From Pseudocercospora fijiensis CIRAD86 (lineage: Eukaryota > Ascomycota > Dothideomycetes > Mycosphaerellales > Mycosphaerellaceae), in the NCBI RefSeq assembly GCF_000340215.1, contig NW_006921537.1, positions 3,455,685 to 3,519,684 of the forward strand: a DNA stretch of 64,000 nucleotides. The letters run 5' to 3'. The notes beneath the pieces are model-generated. The model made no database searches and had not been told where the DNA came from. It saw only the letters and a list, made by a program, of their open reading frames with translations. Positions 43,454-54,409 of the stretch are shown in pieces. Both the position numbers and the translations under genes were made by a program. Position 1 is the first letter of the stretch. Every line of letters starts with the position of its first letter.

Positions 43454-46400
43454 GGCGACGTGCTGGGTGGGAGGGTGTTATTAGTTGAGACGAATACATG
43501 TGTGAGAACAGTCATGAAATGCTGTCCCACATCGAATGACTACGTCACTATCAACATCCCGCCCGGGCCGGGTAACACGTGCATACTGTACATAGAACTA
43601 TCCGGTCTGAGCTTTCCATTCACTCAGATTCTCAGAACACAACCTCTTTCATCTGATCAGTTTTGTTATACTGTGGAACTAACCCTCAGCATGCCATATT
43701 GTGAACGAGCGTCGTAACATCCAGAATGCTGGCTGCAGAGGACCGCATTGCTCATAGCCATACACGACCTAACCGAGACACCGCGAATACCATCCGTACC
43801 CGGCTTCCCCACGCTGGACAAGAGTTGTACAGGGGAGAAACGAAGGATGGTTAGAAGGCAAACATGACATTCAAAAACACGGGTTTTATTTGGAACGTGG
43901 TTGGTCTGACGCAAGAGTAGAATTGGTAGAGCGCGTGCGTTCGCTTTGGAGGTTGGTAAGAAGAATTCGAGGACGATGCTGTACTGCTCTATGCTGCTCG
44001 ACAGTCCCTTCAGAGAGACTGACTCAACCTCAACGTGAGCGATTCGAGCTGATCACGTCGAATGCCGTGGCAAGTATCATTGCCACCACGATGACTTCAA
44101 CCGCCGGGCTACAGAACCTTCTCCAACACTTTCATCATCATCATACTGTCTTGTGAGGAAGGCAAACATGAACTCTCTCCTGAGAAAGCAACATCCTCAG
44201 CTTCTGACGTGTCATTACAGGCCTCACAGTACCCGACACCCATAACCGTAAAAGTGGCCTGTGCAGGGCATTGAGGAGAAACGTGAAGCCGTGAGGAGAA
44301 ACGTAAGGCCGCCGGGGGGGCCAAACGTGGCTCCGAAACGAACTATGACGGGGATGCTCGGAGCAAGGAGCAAGGAGTATACAACAAACATAGTTCCGGC
44401 ATTGGACGAGGGTGTGTGATCCTGTTTCTCGTTGACTTTCTCAGGTATTCGTGTTGTTCTATCCCACGAGTACTGTACAGCCTCGCTGGTCGTTTTTTTT
44501 CGAATGCGTCTGGTGATGCTCTGCGTGGATGGTGCAAGAAAGGCGGTGAATAGGCCCCTTCGAGCATTCTTGCTTACCTCTTGTCGTCAAGCACTTTCTC
44601 GACGACGAGTGACGACGATTATCACATGCAAAGCGGCTTGAATCGGCGTATTGCCTATCGCTGTTGATCTTGGGACGCCGGCGACATTGGTGGTTTCGGG
44701 GCGTTGTTGGAGGTCATCATTACGAACATGGGTGTCGGATAAGCAAGGGGGTTTCCGCAACTCTGTTGACTGACTGAACGGGTGACTTGGAACTGATGAA
44801 GTGACAGGCCAGGGTCGCCAGGGCAATTTACTGCAAGCCAGATCACATCGGATTCGAGATGAATACGAGATGGTGCAACGTTGGTTGTTATGCTGTGCGG
44901 GCAGGGATCAAGCGAACATCTCGCAGTGCATGATCAGAAAAGGTCAAGCATAGTGACAGGCATTCGTTGAAGAAGAAAGAGCTGACGTGAGTGTTGTCCT
45001 TAGTATGTAGTGTCTAGTGTGATAGGTTGACTTGATTCAGCCAGCGGCACCAACGCGAAAATCACGCATGATCATTATCAAGCATAGCAGTCTCGTGGTC
45101 AGACTTGGCCGACGCAGTGATCGGTCGGCGCGATGGCATTCCTATGTCATTGATGCATTTTGATTCATTCTGCTGCAAGACGTTAGTATCAGCGCCAGTC
45201 TCAGATTACCGCACTGTCGACCAAAGTACAGGGATTTACTCCCTCATGGCACGGAGAACGGTCCTGTTCAAAAACCGCCCGGCTTACCGCAAATGACAAC
45301 CCAATGTCGCAGAGAGCAAGCACTAGACAAAACACCATGTTGTCAATCCAGTCAAGGGGGCGATAGAGCGGGTCACGAGGAACAACCACGCACGTGGTTT
45401 CCCGTAGGTTGGACATCGGACACGGCGGATGAGGACATGGGAGGATGTCGTTGATGGCGTCTAGGTGTGCATGGCATGACTAGCGGTCCCAACTCTGTCG
45501 TCTCGAGGCCTGATTGGGTACGGTCGCCGTGTCGATGAACTCGCTGTTTTACGACATCCGCTTGTTCGTGATCGATCTGTGCAGCGGCCACAGGCATTGT
45601 ATAGAGGCGGATCGTGAAGCTAAGGAACCGAGTTGCATTTTCCGATGTTTAGGCGCTCCAGCCCGTGGAGAATGTCCGCTCTGGCGGTGAGCCCAAACTC
45701 CACTCATTTTGCGGGATGTTGTTATTTCCATCGCTTGTCGAAAGTGTGAAAACAGTTGTGGTCAGTAATGCTTCTGAATGACCGTAGGCAAAGGCCCCAG
45801 TAACACGATGTTGGCCGTCCGAGGCACGATTCGCACGCGATCAGCAGGTGTTGGAATGACCGCAACTATTGTCACAATGCTGATGCGGTTTGCCGAAGGA
45901 GCTCTATAGACGCAAAGGACTTCGGAAAGTGGGCCCGGTGTTGTGGTTGTCTGTCTGCACAAGGCTGGTCACAAGCCGACAGGTACGGCTTCATTTTGTC
46001 GTGGCGTGTGCTCATCGGTCCGCATAACTTGATTTCGGTCTGCGAATGCGCATATTTTCCCTTCATCATCTGCAACAATGACCAGCATGACCAATGCTCG
46101 AATGACAATTGGCAGCACATCAGCCTCGGTCAGATTGATCGACAAGCAAAGCCTAAACAGAAGGTCACAGCAGCTGTGACAACCACGCTTACACCATCTA
46201 GTACAGCTTGCAGCTATCACATAGGTGCTAATGCAGCTTTCTTGCTCGACCAGAGTAGTAAGAGTAGGCAAATGACGGCGTGGACGTTTTGGGGCTAAGT
46301 TGTACAACGAGGTTGGTGTTCTCATTTAGTATACAGATATCGAGATTGCAAGGACCTCGAGCGAACAGAAGATGTTGATGTTTCTGTCCTCGTTCTCGTA

Positions 46401-46895
46401 CAGGGGAGTCGAGGGTCACTGAGATCCGGAACATCCCGTTTGCTAATGCGCCGGCGTTGTCTCGTTCTGTGAGGCCGCTGCGTGTGCCCTGCTAGTGATC
46501 TCCTCCAGCGAGGCTCTAAACCGAGTTTGCACAATGGACGAGTAATGAAGGAACGGTGGCAGTGCAAATGAACCATGACTGCCGTATGCGCGGTCGATCG
46601 TGTAGAGGTTCATCTCATGTCGGGCCCCTCACTCAAGATGATGGTGAGCGAAGCCAAAGAGCTTCTAGTCGCGTGGAGGTGGAGACCGTTTCGCAAGCCT
46701 GTGATAATCTCATGTCGGGTAACCTGACTTTTGCGCACCAAGCGAAGACAGACTTCTGTCCTCGGGACCACTTCCATATCCAAGTTGTTCATCAGAAAAG
46801 GCCCGTTTGGATTGCAGGGTGTTGTCGAGGTTGGATCATAGTCAATCGCGTAGCATGCTGGTTGAGCAGGGCAGTAGCCTGTTCAACTCGCCGCG
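43454..46895. other. Long intergenic stretch, no gene seen
   Basis: 3.4 kb of ordinary composition with many short frames and no recognisable domain, intron chain or RNA gene. A 20-bp near-tandem duplication (GTGAGGAGAAACGT-type) lies at about 44271-44310. Confidence 0.5.
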
Positions 46896-48017
46896 CTACC
46901 ATCGATCCCAGCGTCGCTTCCTACCAAAGTGCCTAGGCAGACCGAGCTCCTCAAAGCACATCTCGTACTCGCTTAGCTCCTGCTTCTCTTCGATAGCGTC
47001 CTCTCCAAGCACAAACCCATCCTCAGCAAGCGCGCTCTGAACGTCGTGCTCTAGTTCCCCCTCACGCTTGTACAGGAGCACGATGTGCTGGAGCCACTTG
47101 GTCTTCTCTGGGCCAAGCGAGACCAGCCAATCGACGAAGGTGCTTTGGTTCCAGTTCTTTAGCCAAAACAGTGGTCTCCAACACTCGAAGACATTGCATT
47201 GGTAGTACAGATGTAAAGTTTCGCTGCGCAGCTGATGAGACACTCTAGTTATGGGTGGAGGAGGCGGGCGGTTGAGGCGGTCCATCCTGATAGGCCTTTT
47301 CGTCAACTGTTTGCGCTGCAACCGACCATGCGCATTCGGTCCTACATCAGCTGTCTCGTCATGTTCGTGTGATGCAGCAGTCCATTCAGTCACAGCGTGC
47401 ATCCAGATTTGCTCACGCAGCTCTGCTGGTAGCTCTAGCAAGCGAGAGCGCGCTTGCGTGCCCGAAGGTTGCATGGCTTTTCCCAGATTGGAGTTGCCGA
47501 GCACGAGGTCGTGACGGCCGAGAATCTCCTCCAGATGTTGTTCTTGTTGTTGTTGTTGTTGTTGTCGTTGTTGTCGTTGTTGTTGCTCATCTAACCACGT
47601 GACAAATGCGGCGTCTTGGGCGGCGCCTGGCAGGATTCTGACGCGCTCAGTTTCGGTGATGAGGGTACGGCGGCGACTTCTCAAGCCTTTCGGCAGGCGA
47701 GTATTCGGTGATCTGGTGTCTAGAGATGCTCGGTAGCCAACCCTGGCTCGGCAGCGGATATCGTCTGGTACGCTTGCCAGGTGCTGGCAAACGCCTGGAG
47801 TTGGTTGCAAAGGTCGTTGTGTGCGGTTCAGTGCCAGAGCATTCACGTTCAAGCGAGGGAACGCACAGTGCGCGGGCGAGAAGAGTCCCGCATGGAATAC
47901 AGAGACACTGATGAAGGAGTGATGGAAGGACTTGGTGTTGCCCGCAAGGTGCTGTGCGAGATGCCGGAGCGTCGCAACTCGCCGAAATTCAAAAGAGCCA
48001 AAAGTTTCTAGCGGCAC
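46896..48017 (-). CDS. 2EXR-type fungal protein with polyglutamine; start unresolved
   Basis: An open frame of 373 codons. The C-terminal half carries the motif RSRLLELPAELREQIWMHAV (about residue 190), the LxxLPxELRxxIY signature of the fungal 2EXR family. About 80 residues later comes ITRVSHQLRSETLHLYYQCNVFE, the second hallmark. Before it lies a Gln-rich tract (about 145-165) encoded by mixed CAA/CAG codons. The frame has no ATG upstream of residue about 182 and begins only with GTG. The real N-terminus must therefore come from an upstream exon or the protein starts late; no clear splice site was found. Function of the family is unknown. Confidence 0.6.
   Translation of the reverse strand: MPLETFGSFEFRRVATLRHLAQHLAGNTKSFHHSFISVSVFHAGLFSPAHCAFPRLNVNALALNRTQRPLQPTPGVCQHLASVPDDIRCRARVGYRASLDTRSPNTRLPKGLRSRRRTLITETERVRILPGAAQDAAFVTWLDEQQQRQQRQQQQQQQEQHLEEILGRHDLVLGNSNLGKAMQPSGTQARSRLLELPAELREQIWMHAVTEWTAASHEHDETADVGPNAHGRLQRKQLTKRPIRMDRLNRPPPPPITRVSHQLRSETLHLYYQCNVFECWRPLFWLKNWNQSTFVDWLVSLGPEKTKWLQHIVLLYKREGELEHDVQSALAEDGFVLGEDAIEEKQELSEYEMCFEELGLPRHFGRKRRWDRW
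47536..47587 (-). repeat. Polyglutamine-coding trinucleotide tract
   Basis: (TTG)n interrupted by TCG on the plus strand, read as mostly CAA with CGA on the minus strand, inside the 2EXR gene. Likely length-variable. Confidence 0.8.
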
Positions 48018-48898
48018 AACGGAGCGAACACCTTCTTTTGCACCTCACCTCACCTTTTCTTACTTCACTTTGACATACAAGCTTCAAGCAAGACGTTGAC
48101 AGCACAATTAATGTTCGGGGGAAGTGGGAAAGCGAACGTAAAACCGCATTCGAAGATCGAAATCCCTCCTCCCGCCAGGATCTGCTCTGGCCTTGGTCTT
48201 GCGACTTGTCACAGCGGGAGGCTCGACTTGCTCTCTCTCTCTGGCCTCACGACCACGCGTATTGTGATGCTGTCCAATACCGGACTGCCACTCTCACCGC
48301 TCATCTTCATCGCTGACCTGAGCCGACAACAAGCGAACAACGAAGATCGTCCAGATTGTCAAGAGCGTGGGAGGAGATGTATGCAGTTGCCGGATGTTTC
48401 ACGGCTCTTATTCCGACACACCACCAACAAACAACCACGTTCGCTGACATGCCTGATAAGTGGCGGTGTCGAGTCCGACGCGGCACGCCTAGGTACATGC
48501 TACATCCCTCGCAATCTACGAAATTTCCGTCATCACGATGGCAAAACAAAATCCAAGCCAAGCTCGAAGAAAGTCTATGTGATGCCCGAAAGATCATTCT
48601 TCGTTTTGAGTTTGCGCGGTCATGACTGTGTCGCGGTTATGCTACCGATACTAGCAAATGAGCCGGTCAAGGCTTTACCGTCTTGAAGCCTCCTCACTCG
48701 TACAGAGAGCTTCTACAGTAGATTAGTTCAGGGCGACTGTACACCTCCCTCCAAAGCCTCCTGAATCGAAATCGACGATTTGCCAGCATTCAAAAGTGCG
48801 GCACATCGCGACGAGTCATTTATAACAACCATCCAAGGGCTAGAAATCCATCTCCAACGTAAACGCTATCTTGAATTGTTACATCATCACTTCAATAC
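48018..48898. other. Intergenic, no gene seen
   Basis: An open frame at 48096-48686 (+) lacks an ATG at its start and any domain. It is treated as chance. Confidence 0.45.
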
Positions 48899-49321
48899 AT
48901 GTTCCTAGACGAAGGGACGGACCCTGAACCTTGGACAACTTGCCGATTCCGTTGCATTAGTGTGGTGGTTTTCCATGACTCGGCAGATGTTCGAGATGAT
49001 GCGAATGATATAGCTCTTTCTGTCCAACCCCCATCCATCATCCTTACAGAGAACAGTAGCTCAACGAGAGAAGGTAAGCTCACCGCCTACGTGAAGCTGA
49101 CAACATTCGTCTTGGTTGTAGTGTCATTGCGATTTGTGATTGGGCCTGGCCAGCAGGTACTTCCTGTTTCGATTTCTAGGTTTACCGTGGGTCCGTCTAC
49201 TTTCTTACACTCGAGCTTCGGCAGCTGGCGACCGAGCGTTACGTATCGAATTTTTTCTTCTCCGACTCTTCCCACTGCAACTAAGTTGCGCGTCCCGAGG
49301 GATGTCCGACTAAGCAGATGA
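48899..49321 (+). CDS. Possible small gene with a 48-nt intron
   Basis: ATG at 48899, exon 1 to about 49073, then GTAAGC...GCTGAC...TTGTAG (about 49074-49121), a very good match to fungal intron signals. The second exon runs to TGA/TAA at 49321. The intron is a multiple of three with no stop, so spliced (about 124 residues) and unspliced (140 residues) forms are both open. No signal peptide or domain is recognised. The intron signals could be coincidental. Confidence 0.25.
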   Translation: MFLDEGTDPEPWTTCRFRCISVVVFHDSADVRDDANDIALSVQPPSIILTENSSSTREGKLTAYVKLTTFVLVVVSLRFVIGPGQQVLPVSISRFTVGPSTFLHSSFGSWRPSVTYRIFSSPTLPTATKLRVPRDVRLSR

Positions 49322-51223
49322 GGTGTGGCGGCAGCTTGCGTAACGAAGGCGATCTGCAACGGCGCTGAGCCTCACTCAGAATCTGTTTGTGGATAAAGTC
49401 CAACTGTAGCAGAGATTAGGGATGTATCCTGCTGATTGACAGTCATTTGAATCAAGCCTAGCCGGGATAAAATCTACCACTGAATGTGTCTGAGTACTTC
49501 CCGAGACCGGGCTTGCGGACCAGGTATAGCTAAGATCGGAATCGACCTCCCGGTGTATGTGCAGTACTTAATGCATCACGTGGGCCGTAGATGACTTGTC
49601 ATTTATTATTCTGTGCTGTCATTTAAACACGCAGCGCAGAGATGATTCGAGGATGCACGCGATCCCGGCGAGTGTTTTCCGGCAAACCCGTGTACTGCCG
49701 TTTGTAGACACGGCATCCCGAAGCAGTTGTAGGACCGACGAGGTTGTTTCTGAGTTTAAGGTGTCCTTGGGATCGCCCCATCAATGCTCGTGACTTGCTC
49801 GTGGTCGGCAAGGATGTGGCAATTGCAGAGGTCATTGCATCGTCATTACGAGAACTGACGCCTCAAGTAGCAGGGTGTGGTGCCAGGTCCACGCTGTAGT
49901 ATCGAAATGCAGAGAGAGTCTTCTCGAGGAGAGCGGGCAGAAGGTCAGGATTGGATTGGGTATATGTATATTAGAGTTCGACCAAACGGACGTGCGCCAT
50001 GCAAGTTCAACGCTCCCGTTGTCAAACTCGTCCCGTGCAGGTGTACGCAGAACATCGACGGAAGAGTTTCGGAAGACGAGCCCCATGACAAGCCAAGCTG
50101 GCCAAGCATCGGTGAGCAGGAGGATCCCTGCGCAGGCCAGTTGGCTTGCAGGCCTGTTCACAGCGGCCAGGACAGGGCAAGGCATGTCGAACGCGGCTGG
50201 TTTTCGATGATGAGATGCTCGCGCGCCCCCGCGGCCTGATGTAATTTCTTAGTCGCCTTGCCTAAACAGTGAAGTCGGGGCCGACTGGCAGCCTGTCGCA
50301 GGATGGAATTGAGAACCCCCACTCTGGATGATGAAAGAAGGGCTCTGTGTGTGAAGCGCTCGCCTACTCGCAGCCGAAAGGCACTAGAGGTGCAGAAAGG
50401 AAATTGGCTCTCACATCGGTCGCGGGTCGTTCGTCTCGCTGTGTGGGACAGAAGGCGGGCGGAGCAGCGAATCCGCGAATGACGACGAGAGGTTCTCGTA
50501 TGTAGCGATTTCGAGCATAGCGGCATATATCGGGTCAGAGGTTCTCGCGAGCCAGCTGGGACGGGACAGCCTGGCGGGCGCGGTAGGTAAACTCGCCAGC
50601 GGGCCTGGGAGAGAGCAGAGAGTGCTTCTAGCGCGCTTCGAGGGCCTGTGGCATGAAGAACAGGCTGCGCGTGCAGGTACTTAAAGTGCAAGCTAGCGGA
50701 GGGTGGAAGTGAAGGCCACATGCCTGCCTGCCGCAGAGGTGGTGGATCTGTCGCCAAGAAAGCATGCCGCATTCCTTTTATTGGAAAGCCGTCGTCGTCG
50801 TCGTCGGGCAAGCAAGCATGGCAACCTGAACGCGTGGTGCGCTGCGCTGCGCTGCGCTGCTGCGAGTTCCAAGCAAGCACCCATACACGCATTAACGTTC
50901 CCTCTCGTCTTTGACCACGCAGCAGGCCGCGGCCCAGAGAGCTGCACTCCCAGCGCGTGCTGTCTTTTCCGTTTGATTGCGACACGCCGGCGGTGGACCT
51001 TGGACCTTGCCTTGCCAGTGTGCGCTGCAGCCTTCCACCCTTGACGCTGCCGTGCATGCAGGCCTATACACTATACACACACTAGGACTGTCGCTACTGT
51101 CACTTGTATACTGTACTACGCCCATTCCTCTGGCCCGCCGTTTGTTTCGAGATAGAGTTGGAGCTGCTAGAGCGAGCGTAGAGGCAGCCTGCGCGGTATG
51201 CACCGCAGCTCGACCAAGGCACA
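49322..51223. other. Intergenic, no gene seen
   Basis: Includes (GTC)n at about 50789-50806 and (GCTGC)n at about 50844-50860. A 299-codon minus-strand frame at 50158-51057 has no domain and low-complexity composition; not accepted. Confidence 0.5.
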
Positions 51224-51258
51224 AGCACCAGCACCAGCACCAGCACCAGCACCAGCAA

Positions 51259-51290
<32 letters not shown>

Positions 51291-51444
51291 CGGACGCTGC
51301 CTGGGGACCTTCACTGCACACCAGACCACCAGACCACACCAGTGACCACCAGACCCGAGCCGACCAGCACTAAACCTCACACCCTGCACCTGCGCCTGCA
51401 CCTGCACCTGCACCTGCACCTGCACCCGCACCTGCACTTGCACC
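51224..51444. repeat. Cluster of three hexanucleotide microsatellites
   Basis: (AGCACC)n at about 51224-51257, (GGCTCA)n at about 51261-51290 and (CACCTG)n, with variants, at about 51383-51444. They lie 470-690 bp upstream of the Zn2Cys6 regulator's start codon, likely in its promoter or 5' leader. Confidence 0.85.
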
Positions 51445-51914
51445 GCTGCTCACCATTGCAGCGCATCATTGCATTTGGCTCCCGTTGCCTTGCCGTGCGC
51501 GTTTGTCGTTGCGACCTCGCGGGCTGACCAGGCGGGCGCCGATGCATGTTGGCAGCACCTGCAGCTCCCGCACGCCCAGTCGCCTCCCGTCGTCAGTCTC
51601 GCACCGGACGTCGCTCGCGCCTCGAGCCACCGCTCAAGCCTTCCAAGGGACTGCGTGACCTGATCTCCAAATTGGTCTGAGCATCTCCCCTCGTGCGACG
51701 CCAGTGAGGGATCCTGGTCGCTGGCCGCCACTTGCCGCAGCTCAAGTTATCAGTCGCGCCTGCCAGCTAGCCATCGAACTTGTTATCGTAAGTACCGCTC
51801 TCGTGTATCATCGTCCTATTTACCGGCGACGTCGCGCCCACTGTCGCGCGCCCTCCGCGCTGCGCTATACAACACTCTGGGGCTCTTCCCAAACCTCGCC
51901 CACCCTTGTCCCGA

Positions 51915-54409
51915 ATGTCTGCCGCCGTGATGTCGAATTATTACTCATCGCAGCTCCAGGTACACAACTGGATGCTCGCGCACATGAACAACAACAATTA
52001 CCCGCCGCCGCCCGAACAGCAGCAGCACTACAATGGCCTCTACGCCGCCCAGCCCGGCGCCCAGCAGTTGTTGGACCCGGCGCAGCAAGAGCAACTCCAG
52101 TTCAGCAACTTGAACCAGCCCATCTACCCGAAAGTCGAAACTCTTCCAGGCTCGAATCACCACAGCCCCGCCCCTCAACATGTTCAGACCCTGGCTCAAG
52201 GACTCCACGATCACTCTGGTCTGGACGAGCACCAGCACAGGCACATGCAGCACAATGTCCATGCCCTTCAGCAACCGACTCCCGTCACGAGCCATCCGAC
52301 GAGCGCAGCAGGCCACTCAAATCCAGCTACGCAGACCTCGACCCCAGAACAGCCGCAGAAGACGAATCGATTGAGGAAAGCATGCGATTCGTGCAGCATT
52401 CGAAAAGTCAAGGTGGGTGCTTCTTAAAGTCTGACAAAATTCGGAGCTTGAGGCAGAACTCTGACACTTCACAGTGTGACGAGACTGGACCACCATGTCG
52501 AGCATGTGCGGCATTGGACATCCCCTGCACATTTGATCGACCTAGCAGGCGAAGAGGACCACCAAATCGACATGCAGAAGCTATTAAGCGTAGACGACTC
52601 GAAGAGCAGGCCGCAGCGAGCACACCTGGCTCCGGAATGTCCTCTCCATCATCACCTACGAACGCAGCACACGCTTTGGCTGCGCTTTCCGGACACTCGT
52701 CAGCACCACTTTCTGCAGAGTCCATCTGCCCCATCGAGACGCTCGACCTGCTCATTGACGACTTCTTTACCTACATTCATCCACTTTGCCCGTTCCCACA
52801 CGAGCCCAGCTTTCGCGACGCTTGGAAGCGTCGAGAGGACTTGACCAACAAGTCATTCCTGTCCCTGCTGGCATCCATGATCGGAGCTTTAGTCGCGTCT
52901 TTTCCAAGGAAGCCGCGTTTGCACCTCAAAGCCCAGAAGAGAGAGAACATGTTTCCCAATCACATGAGCCTGGTAAAGCGATGCCAAAATGTGTGTGCGG
53001 TGGCGCGCGGCCCAGGATACCTGGAAAGCGATCACTTGAATGTGTATGACGCGGCAACAAGCTATTTCCTCGCGTTGACAGGCGTGTATACATTCAGATG
53101 GCGTCTGGGTCGGCTATATTTCGGCGAATGCTTGACCATCCTCCGAACTCTTGGCTTGCATAAAGCCAAAACCCAAAATTACGCCCAATTGGGCTCTCTG
53201 CCGACCGCGATGGGAAGTCACAGCAATGCATTGGAAAACGGCAATGAGCTCGACAACATCACGCTTGAGATGGGCCGTCGCATCTTCTGGACCATGTTTG
53301 TGAGCGTTAAGTCGATGGAGCAATTAGGTGCCAGCTTTGGTGAACTGGTCATTCCTCCGCCGACACATACCGAGCCGTACCCACCTCTGCCGACTGAAGT
53401 CGATGACTTCTGCATCTACCCAAGGTATACTGAGCAGCAGCCCGCTGGATTGGTGCCCATGATCGCCGGGTTCAACGCCAATGTCCGCGTCTACTGCTCG
53501 TATAACGCCCTGGCCACTATGGAGATGGCCTGGGGCATCGATGCTGTCGTGGATTGGGAGCGACAGAAGCGTGTCCTCCACGAATCTCTTCGCCGATGCA
53601 AGGAAGCCATGAGCAACTTGCCAGCGGAAATCACTGTGCAAACGAACGCTGGAACTCCAAACCAGAGCAACGGCTTCTATCCCACATTCGTCCAGCCCCA
53701 CCTCGGCAGAGATCCAGCACAGAGCCTCATGAGTCCGTCGTCGCGAGTCACAGCGGAGCAGTCGCCGGAAGAGCGTCGACGATCCCAGCATGAGATCCAA
53801 AAAGCTAACATCTACGCCTCGAGCTTGGCCACTCGCTCATATCTGGTGGAGAAGTACTGGAACCTTTGCGAGGCTCATCAGCGAGCGAGACAGTCCCAAC
53901 CTGGGTCTTTGCCAAGCTCACCTGGCGCCGGCGTCACAGCTGCCGGGATCGACAATATGGTGCCTCAGATTCCCACCAGCCATTACGACATGGTAGAGAA
54001 CGAAATGCGCGAAGAGCGCGAAAACATTGTGAAAGATCTCCTCATCGTCCTGGGCAGCATTGACCAAGTCAACATGGAGCCCAATGCCGACTCCTTCGTA
54101 AGTCGTACCAACTCCGACAAACCTATGAGCTTTGTGCTGAGCCAACCTTGTCAGACCATGAAGATCCGCTCGATCGCGAGCACACTGATCGAGACACCCG
54201 ACCAACGTAAAGGTCAACTTGCCATTCAAGCTCAAGAATACCTCACGGCCTTCTTGAAGATTCTAATGAAACTGGAACGTGTCAGCCCGGCCAACAGTGA
54301 TAACAACGACCTACCAGAAGATGAGGATGCGGAACTCAGAACTTGGGCCGATCTGAGGGAAAACCAGATGAAGTTTGCGCAGCAGGGTGGCCTGCTTGGT
54401 TTGTCTTGA
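51915..54409 (+). CDS. Zn2Cys6 transcription factor with fungal_trans domain
   Basis: Exons 51915-52412, 52475-54097 and 54155-54409; introns of 62 nt (GTGGGT...CTGAC...ACAG) and 57 nt (GTAAGT...CTGAG...TCAG). Product about 791 residues. Gln/His-rich N-terminus (about 1-150). The Zn2Cys6 cluster is split by intron 1: CDSCSIRKVK is joined to CDETGPPCRACAALDIPCTF, giving all six cysteines. A basic linker SRRRGPPNRHAEAIKRRR follows, then the fungal-specific regulatory domain (about 230-560: LIDDFFTYIHPLCPFPHEP, DAATSYFLALTGVYTFRWRLG, LEMGRRIFWTMFVS). It is nuclear and DNA-binding by family. I do not recognise the pathway. Intron 2 is in frame and stop-free, so a retained form of about 810 residues is possible. 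Confidence 0.9.

Noticed and set aside
48096..48686. 196-codon plus-strand frame
   Set aside because: Opens without ATG, no domain, no conserved motif.
50158..51057. 299-codon minus-strand open frame
   Set aside because: No domain, low-complexity Arg/Ser composition, overlaps microsatellite-rich DNA; GC-rich chance frame.
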